Shown here: in pieces, positions 40,717 to 49,683 of the stretch
How the letters are laid out: every line of letters starts with the position of its first letter
Numbering within the stretch: position 1 is the first letter of the stretch
Assembly: GCA_963705525.1 (NCBI GenBank)
Contig: CAVPJW010000004.1
Span: 1,550,001 to 1,614,000, forward strand
DNA from: CAVPJW01 sp963705525
GTDB taxonomy: Bacteria > Acidobacteriota > Vicinamibacteria > Vicinamibacterales > CAVPJW01
DNA: 64,000 bases
Reading direction: 5' to 3'
Position numbers and translations under genes: made by a program
Notes under the pieces: model-generated
Told to the model about the DNA's origin: nothing
The model's input: the letters and a program-made list of their open reading frames with translations, nothing else
Database searches by the model: none

Positions 40717-41652
40717 GTGGAACACCTCGAGCTCACCGTCACCGAAGAAACCGCCGGCAGCCGGCTCGACAAGTTCCTGGCGTCGTCGCTCGCCGACCGC
40801 TCACGCACACAGATACAACGCCTGATCAAGGACGGTCTCGTCCTGGTCGGAACGCGACCCGGCCGCCCCAACACGATCGTGCGTGACGGCGACCGCATCT
40901 CCGTCGAGATGCCCGATCCGCTTCCGACGGAAGTCCTGCCCGAGGCGCTTCCCCTGACGATCGTTTTCGAAGACAAGGATCTCGTCGTCGTGGACAAGCC
41001 AGCCGGCATGGTGGTGCATCCGGCCGCGGGACATTCGGCCGGGACGCTCGTCAATGCGCTGCTCCATCACGCGAGCGGGCTGAGCGGCATCGGCGGCGAG
41101 CTCCGTCCGGGCATCGTCCATCGCCTCGACAAAGGCACGTCAGGGCTGATGGTGGTGGCCAAGCACGACCGGGCTCATGAGGAGCTGGCGCGGCAGTTCC
41201 GCGACCGCGAAGTGGACAAGGAATACATCGCGCTGGTGTGGGGCGTGGTACTGGCCGGCCGGCGGATCGATGCACCGATCGGCCGGGATCCCGTAAATCG
41301 TCAGAAGATGTCGGCGAGGGCCAGGCGCGCACGGTCGGCCGTGACTCGCGTCACGCGCGCTCTTCAGCTGAAGGGCGTGTCACTCCTGCATGTGGCGATC
41401 GCCACGGGACGCACGCACCAGATTCGCGTCCATTTGAGCGCGATCGGTCACCCGATTGTCGGCGACTCGCTCTACGGCGGTGTTCGACGGCACCTGCCGG
41501 GACACCTTCGCGCGCTCGGACGACTCGAGCGGCCGTTTCTTCATGCGCACAAGCTGTCGTTCAATCATCCCGAAGACGGGAAACGCATGACGTTCACGTG
41601 CCCGCTGCCGGGGGACCTGTCGACAGTCCTCGACGAGATCCCCGAAGAGTGA
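40717..41652 (+). CDS. rluD: Large-subunit rRNA pseudouridine synthase, RluD type
   Basis: 311 aa. N-terminal S4 domain (SRLDKFLASSLADRSRTQIQ), then the RluA-family catalytic motif IVHRLDKGTSGLMVVAKH with the active Asp. RluD modifies the helix 69 loop of 23S rRNA; RluA/RluC paralogues share this motif, so the target is inferred from the domain layout. GTG start; it reads in the same frame as the 5' part of lgt, so without the lgt frame break the two could be mistaken for one 590-residue protein. Confidence 0.92.
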   Translation: MEHLELTVTEETAGSRLDKFLASSLADRSRTQIQRLIKDGLVLVGTRPGRPNTIVRDGDRISVEMPDPLPTEVLPEALPLTIVFEDKDLVVVDKPAGMVVHPAAGHSAGTLVNALLHHASGLSGIGGELRPGIVHRLDKGTSGLMVVAKHDRAHEELARQFRDREVDKEYIALVWGVVLAGRRIDAPIGRDPVNRQKMSARARRARSAVTRVTRALQLKGVSLLHVAIATGRTHQIRVHLSAIGHPIVGDSLYGGVRRHLPGHLRALGRLERPFLHAHKLSFNHPEDGKRMTFTCPLPGDLSTVLDEIPEE

Positions 41653-41665
41653 GCGCGGCGCCGCG

Positions 41666-44104
41666 TTATTGGATGGTGCTCTGCAGTTGGCGAGTCGTGG
41701 GGACGTCGGCTCCCGGTCGTGCCGCGGGTGTCAGCGCGATGAGCAGCGCTTCGTCAATCGTCGACACGAGATGGACGCGCAATTCGCGTCGCAGTTCCTC
41801 GCCGAGATCCTCTTTGATGTTCTTCTCGTTCTGCTGCGGGAGGATGACCTCTCGGATGCCAACGCGCCGCGCGGCCAGAACCTTCTCCTTGATGCCCCCG
41901 ACCGGCAGCACGCGGCCCGACAGGGTGATTTCTCCCGTCATGGCGAGATCGCCGCGCACCGGACGACCCGTGAGCTCGGAGGCGAGCGCCGCCACCATGG
42001 TTACGCCGGCCGATGGACCATCCTTGGGGATGGCGCCCGACGGCACGTGAAGGTGGATCTCGGCTGTCTTGTAGAAATCGGGATCGATGGCGTACTCGGT
42101 GGCGTGCGCCCGGAGCCACGAGAGCGCCGCGCGCGCCGACTCCTTCATCACGTCGCCAAGATGTCCGGTCAATGTCAGTGTCCCAGGACCGTGCATGCGT
42201 GACGCCTCGACGAACAGCACCTCTCCACCGACCGGTGTCCATGCCAGCCCAATCGCCACGCCGGGATTCTTGGTTCTCTCCTCGATTTCCTCGTCAAGGA
42301 ACCGCGGCGCGCCCAGCATCTCGAGCACCACGCCCGGCGTGATCTCGAGAGGCGCCTCGTGGCCCTCCGCGCGCCGACGCGCGGCCTTGCGGCAGAGCGC
42401 TGCGATCTCGCGTTCCAGATTCCGGACACCGGCTTCGCGCGTGTAGCCGCGAATCACGGTGTGAAGCGCAGCCTCGCTGAAACTCAGTGATTCGAGCGTC
42501 AGCCCGTGATTCTTGATCTGCTTTGCCACGAGGTGCTCCTGCGCGATCTTGAGCTTCTCTTCCTCGGTGTAGCCGGGAAGCTCCAGGACCTCCATGCGAT
42601 CCCGCAGCGCGGGCGGTACCGGATCGAGCACGTTGGCGGTCGTGATGAAGAGCACTTCGGACAAGTCGAATGGCAGATCGAGGTAGTGGTCCCGGAACGT
42701 GCTGTTCTGCTCCGGATCGAGCACCTCGAGCAACGCCGAGCCGGGATCGCCGCGGAAGTCTGATCCGAGCTTGTCGATTTCGTCGAGGATGAACACCGGA
42801 TTCCTCGACTCCGCGCGCCGGAGACCCTGAATGATCTGACCGGGCAGCGCGCCGATGTAGGTCCGGCGATGCCCTCGAATCTCAGCCTCGTCGCGCATGC
42901 CGCCGAGGGACACGCGTGCGAACTTCCGGCCCAGCGAGACGGCGATCGAGCGCGCGAGCGACGTTTTCCCCACGCCAGGAGGTCCGACGAAGCAGAGGAT
43001 CGGACCCTTGACGTCGGGGTTCAGCTTGCGGACCGCCAGATATTCGAGGATGCGATCCTTCGCCTTCTCCAGATCCGAGTGATCGGTATCGAGCTGCGCC
43101 TTCGTCTTCGCGAGATCGATGACTTCTTCGGTTCGCTTCGACCACGGGAGCGCCACCAGCCAGTCCAAGTAGGTCCGTGACACCGTGTACTCCGCGGCGG
43201 CGACCGGCATCTTCGCGAGCCGATCGAGTTCGCGCATGGCTTCCTTGCGGACGCTTTCAGGCATGCCCGCCGCTTCGATCTTTTCCCGGAGCTCTTCGAT
43301 CTCTTTTGTCTGATCGTCGCCTTCGCCGAGCTCCTTCTGGATGGCCTTGAGCTGTTCGCGGAGAAAATACTCGCGCTGGTTCTTCCCCACCTCGGACTGC
43401 ACCTGCGACTGAATCTTCGAGCCGAGCTCGAGCACTTCGAGCTCTTTGATCAGGATTCGGTTGAGGCTGTCCATCCGCGCGCGGACGTCGAGCGTTTCGA
43501 GCACTTCCTGCTTGATTGCGGTCGTTACGGTGGTGAGACTCGAGGCGATGAAATCGGCCAGCCGGCCGGGTTCGACAATGTTCAGCGCCAGGGTCTGAAG
43601 GTCGTCGGACAGCAGCGGTGACAGCGACACGACCTGCTGAAAATTCGTCTTGATGTTGCGTTGAAGCGCGTCGATCTCCAGATGATCTTCGTCCCGCAAT
43701 GTCTCGAGCGCCATGCCGACCCGAGCCTTGAGGTACGGTCGATGCGCCACGATCTCCTCGAGCTTCAGACGCGCCAAGCCCTGCACGATCAGGCGAAGGC
43801 TCCCGTCGGGGAGCTTGAACATCTTGTGGATGTGCGTGGCAGTACCGATGTCGTACAGATCGTCGCGCCCCGGCTCCTCGACCGACGCGTCTCTCTGCGT
43901 GAAGACGCCGACAAGGCGTCCGCTCGAGATCGCTTCGTCGATGAGGCGCACCGAGCTCTCGCGCGCCACGGCGAGCGGCATGAACGAGTTGGGAAAAAGA
44001 ACCGTGTCCCGGAGCGGCAGAATCGGAAGCTCGGCCGGTATCGACAACGGCCGGTCGCCACTCGGCGCTTCTTCTACCGTGAGGCGTTCGTCGCTATCAC
44101 TCAT
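41666..44104 (-). CDS. lon: ATP-dependent protease La
   Basis: 812 aa. Lon N-domain (ELPILPLRDTVLFPNSFMPL), AAA+ module with Walker A GPPGVGKTSLARSIA and Walker B VFILDEIDKLG, then the Ser-Lys protease domain with the catalytic Ser in KDGPSAGVTM and Lys in the following GIKEKVLAARR region. It degrades misfolded and regulatory proteins. Full length. It stands downstream of the DksA-type gene, with a hairpin between them. Confidence 0.97.
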   Translation of the reverse strand: MSDSDERLTVEEAPSGDRPLSIPAELPILPLRDTVLFPNSFMPLAVARESSVRLIDEAISSGRLVGVFTQRDASVEEPGRDDLYDIGTATHIHKMFKLPDGSLRLIVQGLARLKLEEIVAHRPYLKARVGMALETLRDEDHLEIDALQRNIKTNFQQVVSLSPLLSDDLQTLALNIVEPGRLADFIASSLTTVTTAIKQEVLETLDVRARMDSLNRILIKELEVLELGSKIQSQVQSEVGKNQREYFLREQLKAIQKELGEGDDQTKEIEELREKIEAAGMPESVRKEAMRELDRLAKMPVAAAEYTVSRTYLDWLVALPWSKRTEEVIDLAKTKAQLDTDHSDLEKAKDRILEYLAVRKLNPDVKGPILCFVGPPGVGKTSLARSIAVSLGRKFARVSLGGMRDEAEIRGHRRTYIGALPGQIIQGLRRAESRNPVFILDEIDKLGSDFRGDPGSALLEVLDPEQNSTFRDHYLDLPFDLSEVLFITTANVLDPVPPALRDRMEVLELPGYTEEEKLKIAQEHLVAKQIKNHGLTLESLSFSEAALHTVIRGYTREAGVRNLEREIAALCRKAARRRAEGHEAPLEITPGVVLEMLGAPRFLDEEIEERTKNPGVAIGLAWTPVGGEVLFVEASRMHGPGTLTLTGHLGDVMKESARAALSWLRAHATEYAIDPDFYKTAEIHLHVPSGAIPKDGPSAGVTMVAALASELTGRPVRGDLAMTGEITLSGRVLPVGGIKEKVLAARRVGIREVILPQQNEKNIKEDLGEELRRELRVHLVSTIDEALLIALTPAARPGADVPTTRQLQSTIQ

Positions 44105-44170
44105 CGCGCGTGCTCCCTTGCGGGGGAAAGGGGCGAACCCCGCGTCGATGCGCTCGTCCGGAGAAGGAGA

Positions 44171-44200
44171 CAGGCTCCACTCCCGCGGAAGCGGAGCCTG
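44171..44200 (-). terminator. Hairpin between the DksA-type gene and lon
   Basis: CAGGCTCC and GGAGCCTG arms (8 bases) with a GC-rich loop; in the minus-strand direction it is followed by TCTCCTTCTCC. Probable terminator of the DksA-type gene. Confidence 0.5.
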
Positions 44201-44217
44201 GCGGGTGGGGTAGCCGG

Positions 44218-44664
44218 TTAGCTCGACATGTCGAAGAAGAGCACCGAGGAGTTGCGTCGCTGCGAAAGCTGCCGCTCGCGCCTCTCGGCCACCTCACGCG
44301 CCTCTTCGCAGTCCTTGCACCGAACGGCGAACGGAAGCGCCCTGAGCCGCTGCTCCGCGATCTCCTCGCCGCATTCAAAGCAGTATCCGTATGTGCCGTC
44401 CTCGAGACGCCCGAGAGCCTCGTTGATCTTGTTGAGGGTCTCCGCCTTCATCTGGATCAACGCGAACTCGATGTCCTCCTGAATATCGGCTTCAGAGGTT
44501 TCGCCCGCATCCAGGACGTCGCTCATCTTATTCTCGGCACGCACGTCGCGGATCTTGCCGTGCACCTCGCTCACCAGCTCGCGCCGACGCTCTTCGAGCA
44601 TCTTCTTGAGCTCGTCGTATCGCGAGGGATTCATTTCCGTTCGAACCTTCTTTACGCTTCGCAT
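44218..44664 (-). CDS. DksA/TraR-type zinc-finger protein
   Basis: 148 aa. N-terminal coiled coil (YDELKKMLEERRRELVSEV), acidic DVLDAGETSEADIQED at the position of the DksA coiled-coil tip, and a C4 zinc finger (YCFECGEEI ... CKDCEEA). Members bind the RNA polymerase secondary channel and act with ppGpp; a RelA/SpoT gene lies 2.6 kb away. The start is the ATG after GGAAGGAG; an earlier ATG lacks a ribosome site. Confidence 0.88.
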   Translation of the reverse strand: MRSVKKVRTEMNPSRYDELKKMLEERRRELVSEVHGKIRDVRAENKMSDVLDAGETSEADIQEDIEFALIQMKAETLNKINEALGRLEDGTYGYCFECGEEIAEQRLRALPFAVRCKDCEEAREVAERRERQLSQRRNSSVLFFDMSS

Positions 44665-45053
44665 GATGCCGCTCCTTCCGGTCGTATAAAGCACCAGCGT
44701 CTATGCAATATGGATGCCTGGACTCGGGCTCGTTGAGCCCTCCGCTCAGGGTATTCAGAACGCCGGCTCGAAACTCAGGGGGAAGTGGTGACGGGGAGGG
44801 GAGAGAACCGAATCGCGTCCCTCTACGGATCACCGTTCCCCAACTGAAAACCTTCTATATTATTCATTTACAATGTTTTACACATTCGAACCCGTCCTGG
44901 CGTGCTGGCGAACCGGCGATGTTCACCCTCATTAGACGCCGCGACCCGGAAACCGGTTCGGAACCAGCCCATCGTTCTGTCCTCCAGGGACTACATCGAC
45001 CGGACATCTCTTGGGCCGGGGTGTGGCGGAGTTGTCCCCCATCCTGTGCAGTC
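44665..45053. other. Intergenic stretch with AT-rich island
   Basis: About 390 bases with no recognisable gene. It holds the DksA-type gene's leader, a GGGCTCGTTGAGCCC hairpin near 44725, and an AT-rich patch at about 44840-44880 (TATATTATTCATTTACAAT) that looks promoter-like, but I find no gene it would serve. A GTGCAGT/ACTGCAC hairpin lies exactly over the stop codon of the next minus-strand gene. Confidence 0.5.
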
Positions 45054-45635
45054 TTACTGCACGAACCGGCGTCCAATTGATCGGTTTGGCACAATCCCCA
45101 GCTCCACCAACCGGTCGCCGGCCCGCCGGCTTCCGGATCGCAACCAGCGTTCGTACAGTCGCAGCAAATCCGCGTTCGAGGTCAGCGCACTTCGTTCGCT
45201 GACCTCGGAGAGGACGTCGACGAACGACTCGAACTTGGCCGCCAGCTCGCCGAACACCGACGACTGCGCGTCGGCGTCATGGCGGCTGAGAAAGCGGTAC
45301 GCCACTGCACCGAGAGACATGTAGTAATCGATGTCGACAATCCTGCGATTGAGGCTGTCCGAGAAAAATCCGGAGATGAAGAGCGACGTGTCGCCGACGC
45401 GTTTGAGCGTCCGGTGTTCGGCGTATCGTCCCTGCTCGAAGGCCCGCGCCATCTCGAGAGCGAGCGGTTCGTCCTGCAGGCCGCCATGCATCGCGTCGAC
45501 GTGCGTGAATCCCGCGAGCATGTTGACGACGTACCACGAGGTCAACTCGTCAACGGCAAGCTGCTGATGCGCCAGAGCGCCTTCGACCAATTCCTTGAAA
45601 TACTCGGTGGTCGTTTCGCGGCGAACGAGTGGCAT
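45054..45635 (-). CDS. Conserved protein of unknown function
   Basis: 193 aa, mostly helical, soluble, no signal peptide. The most distinctive segment is KRVGDTSLFISGFFSDSLNRRIVDIDYYMSLG, which I have a general impression of from uncharacterised proteins of other bacteria. No catalytic motif or metal site is evident. The stop codon sits in the loop of a perfect 7-base hairpin. It is a single gene, divergent from the next. Confidence 0.65.
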   Translation of the reverse strand: MPLVRRETTTEYFKELVEGALAHQQLAVDELTSWYVVNMLAGFTHVDAMHGGLQDEPLALEMARAFEQGRYAEHRTLKRVGDTSLFISGFFSDSLNRRIVDIDYYMSLGAVAYRFLSRHDADAQSSVFGELAAKFESFVDVLSEVSERSALTSNADLLRLYERWLRSGSRRAGDRLVELGIVPNRSIGRRFVQ

Positions 45636-45770
45636 CGAAGACCTCCCAATCGCGGCTGACGGCTGTCAGTTTACGCGGCTGCAATCCCCGTTCCCCGGTT
45701 GAGCTGCAGAAAATGGGCACGATTCGCGATGAACGGAGCGGGCCGGTTCGTTTGACCCGTATCCGACCGT

Positions 45771-46439
45771 GTGCAAAGCTGTAGCGTGCTGTGTCCTCTG
45801 TGCGGCCAACGGAAGGCCCGTCGGGCCTGTCCGGCGCTCAATCAGCAGATCTGTGCAGTGTGTTGCGGCACGAAGCGACTGGTGGAAATCCGGTGTCCCG
45901 CTGACTGCGTCTACCTGACGACCGCGCGCAGTCATCCTCCGGCGGCCGTCCAGAAGCAACAGCAGGCCGACATTCAGATACTGGCACCCGCGCTGTCCGG
46001 GCTGAGCGAACGCCAGACGCAACTCTTTTTTTTGATTGGGAACGCCCTGCTCCGGCACAGGAGCGTCGAGAGCCTTCAACGCACGCTGGATCAGGATGTT
46101 GCCGCGGCGGCGGCCTCCCTGGCCGCCACCTACGAGACGGCGGGTCGTGGAGTGATCTACGAGCACCAGCCCGAGGGGCTTCCCGCTCAGCGACTCGTGC
46201 AAGCGATGAAAGCCGCCCTCGCTGAGCTGATTGAACGCGGTGGACGGTCGATCGAACGTGACCTGGCGCAGGTGATGAGGAGACTCGAGAAGGGCGCGAA
46301 GGACACCGCGAAAAGCAGCGGTGGAGGTGACACGGCGTTCCTCGACGTGCTCGCGCGCGTGCTCGCCCGATTCAGGAACGCCGACGAGCCCAGGGACGAA
46401 CCTCGGGTCGTGCGACCGACGGATCTTGTGCAGCCCTGA
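45771..46439 (+). CDS. Cys-rich zinc-binding protein of unknown function
   Basis: About 222 aa (a GTG 15 bases later, giving MLCPLCGQRKA, may be the true start). The N-terminal 45 residues contain nine cysteines in a tight pattern: CPLCGQRKARRACPA, CAVCCGTKR and CPADCVYL, likely two zinc sites. The rest is helical with a Gln/Arg/Glu-rich end. The Cys module looks conserved in other bacteria but I know no function. A strong Shine-Dalgarno is lacking. Confidence 0.6.
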   Translation: MQSCSVLCPLCGQRKARRACPALNQQICAVCCGTKRLVEIRCPADCVYLTTARSHPPAAVQKQQQADIQILAPALSGLSERQTQLFFLIGNALLRHRSVESLQRTLDQDVAAAAASLAATYETAGRGVIYEHQPEGLPAQRLVQAMKAALAELIERGGRSIERDLAQVMRRLEKGAKDTAKSSGGGDTAFLDVLARVLARFRNADEPRDEPRVVRPTDLVQP

Positions 46440-46495
46440 GCACCTCTGCGTGGCCCGGCGCATACTGGCTGGAGACCCTGACAGTCGGTGTCGCA

Positions 46496-46504
46496 TGCTA
46501 TAAT
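46496..46504 (+). promoter_or_regulatory. Extended -10 promoter of rpmB
   Basis: TGCTATAAT (TGn plus consensus TATAAT), about 50 bases before the rpmB start; a -35 match is weak (CTGACA at 15 bases). Confidence 0.5.
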
Positions 46505-46554
46505 TTGGCGTTTCGGGCTTCTCCAAATTACGGTTCTGTACTGTCACTTACATT

Positions 46555-46746
46555 ATGGCCAGACACTGTGAAATCTGCGGTAAACAACCGATGTTTGGGC
46601 GCACGATCAGCCACGCCCACAATATCCGGCCACGGCGATTCAATCCGAACCTCCAGCGCGTGAGGGCGGTCATCAACGGCGGGGTCAAGCGAATTCGGGT
46701 GTGCACCCGGTGCCTCCGGTCCCACAAGGTGATCAAGGCGGCGTAG
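46555..46746 (+). CDS. rpmB: 50S ribosomal protein L28
   Basis: 63 aa. Opening ARHCEICGKQPMFG, then SHAHNIRPRRFNPNLQ, and CTRCLRSHK near the end. The two CxxC pairs mark the zinc-binding (C+) form. Some bacteria keep C+ and C- paralogues under zinc control, but only this one is in the window. RidA follows 20 bases later. Confidence 0.97.
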   Translation: MARHCEICGKQPMFGRTISHAHNIRPRRFNPNLQRVRAVINGGVKRIRVCTRCLRSHKVIKAA

Positions 46747-46766
46747 TCGCCCGGCCTCTCAACCCC

Positions 46767-47144
46767 ATGCGACAGGCCGTTTCGTCACCCGATGCCCCCA
46801 AGGCCATCGGCCCGTATTCGCAGGCCGTGCAGAACGGACAGCTGCTTTTCCTGTCCGGTCAGACGCCGATCGACCCGGCCACGGGCAATCTCGTGGACGG
46901 TGACATCGCGGCGCAAACGCGCCGGGTCTTTGACAACCTCAAGGCTGTCCTCCAGGCTGCCGGTGCCTCGCTCGACCACGTCGTCAAGACCAGCGTCTAC
47001 CTGGCCGACATGAACGACTTCGCGGCAATGAACGAGGTCTACGCCACGTATTTTTCCTCGCCTCACCCGGCCCGCACGACGATCCAGGCTGCGCGCCTCC
47101 CCAAGGACTGCCGCGTCGAGATCGACGCGATCGCGGTCATCTAG
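46767..47144 (+). CDS. ridA: RidA-family enamine/imine deaminase
   Basis: 125 aa. Conserved KAIGPYSQAVQNGQLLFLSGQ at the front and RTTIQAARLPKDCRVEIDAIA at the end, with the active-site Arg in the latter. RidA hydrolyses reactive 2-aminoacrylate from PLP enzymes. Start taken at MRQAVSSPDAP. Confidence 0.94.
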   Translation: MRQAVSSPDAPKAIGPYSQAVQNGQLLFLSGQTPIDPATGNLVDGDIAAQTRRVFDNLKAVLQAAGASLDHVVKTSVYLADMNDFAAMNEVYATYFSSPHPARTTIQAARLPKDCRVEIDAIAVI

Positions 47145-47269
47145 CCAGTTTTTCAGTTCCCGGTTAGCCGTTCGCTCATCCGCCGCTCAGCTGTCGGCTC
47201 CATTTGGTGACAACTGGCTCCTGACTACTGATTACTGATATCCGATAACTGAGACCCGAAGACCTCGTC
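47145..47269. repeat. Intergenic short degenerate repeats
   Basis: Contains repeated CTGATTACTGATATCCGATAACTGA-like units (about 9-12 bases) and looser copies of TTCAGTTCCCGGTTAGCC. No gene. It lies between convergent ridA and the RelA/SpoT gene. Confidence 0.5.
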
Positions 47270-49432
47270 CTACCCTGCCACCCGTCCCGCCCGTTCCACC
47301 CCGAGCACGCCTTCCACGCTTCTAAGCGACTTGATCACCTTCTCGAGGTGCTTGAGATCGTTGATCTCGACGGTCATGTCGATGTGGCCGCGACGGTCGT
47401 GGTCGGTTCGAGCCTCGATGGTGGTGATGTTGGTGTTGATGTCGGCAATCTTCGAGCTGACGTCGGCCAGGATGCCCTTGCGATCTTCGACCTGCATGGT
47501 CAGCCTCACCGTGTAGCGCGCTTGGTCGGCGCTCTTGTCCCATTCGACAGCAATGCGTCGCTCGGGGTGATAGAGAAGATTGACGACGTTCGGACAGTTG
47601 GCGGAATGGACGGAGACGCCTTTCCCGCGCGTGATGTAGCCCACGATCTGCTCACCCCTGATCGGATTACAGCAGCGCGCCCGGTACACCATCAGATCGT
47701 CGACGCCGCGCACCTTGATTCTCTCGTCGCCGGTGCCAAGCACGCGCCGGACGACCGCCGCGACCGCGCCCTCGGGCGGCTTCTCTTTCAGCTCTTCGCG
47801 CGGCACCAGCTTGTCGAGCACCTGGCGCGGCGAGAGCTTGCCGTAGCCGATCTCCGCGAACAGCTCGTCGGCCTTGCCTCCATACTCGCCGGCCAGCTTG
47901 GCAAACGCCTCGCCCTCGATGAGCGTTTTTCCGCTCAAGTCGAACCGCCGCGCCTCTTTCTCGAAGATCTTGCGGCCCAGCTCGATGCTCCGCTCACGCT
48001 CCTCGGCGTGAACCGCGTGCTTGATCTTGTTCCGCGCCCGTGACGTCGCCACGATCGTCAGCCAGTCCCGGCTCGGCTTGTGTCCGGTGGCGGTCACGAT
48101 CTCGACGATGTCGCCGTTCTTGAGGCGCGTCCGGAGGGGCACCATCTTTCCGTTGACCCGGGCGCCCACACACTGATGTCCGACGTCGGTGTGGATCATG
48201 TAAGCAAAGTCGATGGGGGTCGCGCCTCGCGGGAGCGCCTTGACTTCGCCCTTAGGCGTGAAGATGTACACTTCTTCCGGATACAGATCGATCTTCAGGT
48301 TCTGAAGGAACTCCCGGGGATCGCGAACCTCCTGCTGCCACTCGAGCAGCTGTCGAAGCCAGAGGAAATATCGTTCGTCGCGTGCATCGCCCACGCGACC
48401 CTCCTTGTACTTCCAGTGGGCGGCGATGCCTTCCTCCGCGCCGCGGTGCATCGCCTGGGTCCTGATCTGCACCTCGAACGGAAAGCCCCGTTCGCTCACG
48501 ACGGACGTGTGAAGCGACTGATACCCGTTCGGCCTCGGCATCGCGATGAAATCCTTGATTCGGCCGGGCACCGGCGACCAGGTCTGGTGAATGATTCCGA
48601 GCGCCGCGTAACAATCCTTGACCGAATCGGTCACGATCCGAAGGGCGGCAAAGTCGTAGACCTGCTCGAGATCGATCTTCTGCCGCTGGAGCTTCTGGTT
48701 GATGCTGTACAGGCGCTTGATCCGTCCGTCGATCTGCATGACGGGGATCTGGGCCTCGGCGAGCTTCGTGGTGATGGTGCGCTTCAGCTCTTCGATGAAG
48801 CCCTCGGTGGCCTTTCGTTTCCTTTCAACCTGCGATTTCAGCGACTCGTACTGCTTCGGTTCGAGGTACTTGAACGCCAGCTCCTCGAGCTCGTTCTTGA
48901 TCTTGCTCATCCCGAGGCGGTTGGCGATCGGCGCGTAGATGTCGAGCGTTTCCTGCGCCACTCTCACTCGGCGTTCTTCCGGCAGATGGTGCAGCGTGCG
49001 CATGTTGTGAAGGCGGTCGGCGAGTTTGACGAGGATAACGCGGATGTCATCCACCATCGCCAGGAGCATCTTCCGAAAGTTCTCGGCCTGGTGCTCCTCG
49101 CTCGACGAGAAGGAAATCGCGCTGATCTTGGTGACGCCCTCGACTACATGCGCCACCTCGGGCCCGAAGTGCTCCCGGATCCGGTCGATACTGACCAGCG
49201 TGTCTTCGACGACGTCGTGGAGGAGTCCGGAGGCGATGGCCACGACGTCGAGCTTCATGTCGGCGAGGAAGTCGGCCACTTCGAGCGGGTGCACGAGGTA
49301 AGGCTCGCCCGAGTGGCGCACCTGGCCCTTATGTTCGAAGGCGGAAAAGACGTAGGCCCGGCGAAGGAGCTCGAGATCGGCCTCCGGGGAATAGACCCGG
49401 ACTTTTTCGAGCAGGTCCTCGAATCGAATCAT
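47270..49432 (-). CDS. Bifunctional (p)ppGpp synthetase/hydrolase, RelA/SpoT
   Basis: 720 aa Rel protein. HD hydrolase domain (HSGEPYLVHPLEVADFLAD, SGLLHDVVEDT, VKLADRLHNMRTL), synthetase domain (RLYSINQKLQRQK, FAALRIVTDSVKDCYAALG), TGS domain (YIFTPKGEVKALPRGATPIDFAY) and a C-terminal ACT domain (VRLTMQVEDRKGILADVSSK). Both HD residues and synthetase motifs are intact, so it should make and degrade the alarmone. It probably acts with the nearby DksA-type protein. Confidence 0.96.
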   Translation of the reverse strand: MIRFEDLLEKVRVYSPEADLELLRRAYVFSAFEHKGQVRHSGEPYLVHPLEVADFLADMKLDVVAIASGLLHDVVEDTLVSIDRIREHFGPEVAHVVEGVTKISAISFSSSEEHQAENFRKMLLAMVDDIRVILVKLADRLHNMRTLHHLPEERRVRVAQETLDIYAPIANRLGMSKIKNELEELAFKYLEPKQYESLKSQVERKRKATEGFIEELKRTITTKLAEAQIPVMQIDGRIKRLYSINQKLQRQKIDLEQVYDFAALRIVTDSVKDCYAALGIIHQTWSPVPGRIKDFIAMPRPNGYQSLHTSVVSERGFPFEVQIRTQAMHRGAEEGIAAHWKYKEGRVGDARDERYFLWLRQLLEWQQEVRDPREFLQNLKIDLYPEEVYIFTPKGEVKALPRGATPIDFAYMIHTDVGHQCVGARVNGKMVPLRTRLKNGDIVEIVTATGHKPSRDWLTIVATSRARNKIKHAVHAEERERSIELGRKIFEKEARRFDLSGKTLIEGEAFAKLAGEYGGKADELFAEIGYGKLSPRQVLDKLVPREELKEKPPEGAVAAVVRRVLGTGDERIKVRGVDDLMVYRARCCNPIRGEQIVGYITRGKGVSVHSANCPNVVNLLYHPERRIAVEWDKSADQARYTVRLTMQVEDRKGILADVSSKIADINTNITTIEARTDHDRRGHIDMTVEINDLKHLEKVIKSLRSVEGVLGVERAGRVAG

Positions 49433-49541
49433 GGGGTGCGGTGTCTAACCTTCGGGGGACGAGCAAGTCCGGCCCCTGGAGCATCATAGGGACGCCCGGA
49501 GAAGGGGGTCAAGCGGCCGGTACAGGGCTTCGCCGATTGGC

Positions 49542-49571
49542 TTGACGTTCCGTTTTTTGCTTCACTATACT
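49542..49571 (+). promoter_or_regulatory. Sigma70-type promoter of the TPR lipoprotein gene
   Basis: TTGACG at 49542-49547 and TATACT at 49566-49571, spacer 18 and containing a T6 run. Leader about 105 bases, with a CCCCG/CGGGG hairpin. Confidence 0.65.
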
Positions 49572-49683
49572 GACGCGGCTTTGGGACCCCGCAGAACGGG
49601 GTTGCCACCTCCGGGTCGGTCATCAGTCTTTCCTTTCACAAGCAGCCTCGTGCAGCGTGTGTCGGGAGTTTAAGGGGGATGTC

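Noticed and set aside
39880..41652. A single 590-residue Lgt-RluD fusion protein.
   Set aside because: The middle part is Arg/His/Pro-rich nonsense; real Lgt sequence continues in another frame to a stop at 40690 and RluD has its own GTG. The fusion is an artefact of the lgt frame break.
44840..44880. AT-rich stretch as promoter or riboswitch.
   Set aside because: Promoter-like hexamers occur but no gene follows in a sensible direction and no known riboswitch motif is seen.
45045..45065. GTGCAGT/ACTGCAC hairpin as an intrinsic terminator.
   Set aside because: Only seven pairs, no T run, and the stop codon sits in its loop; kept only as a curiosity.
47348..49489. Long plus-strand frames opposite the RelA/SpoT gene.
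   Set aside because: GC-rich antisense frames; composition (Asp/His/Arg/Leu-rich) and no motifs, whereas the minus strand carries a complete Rel protein.
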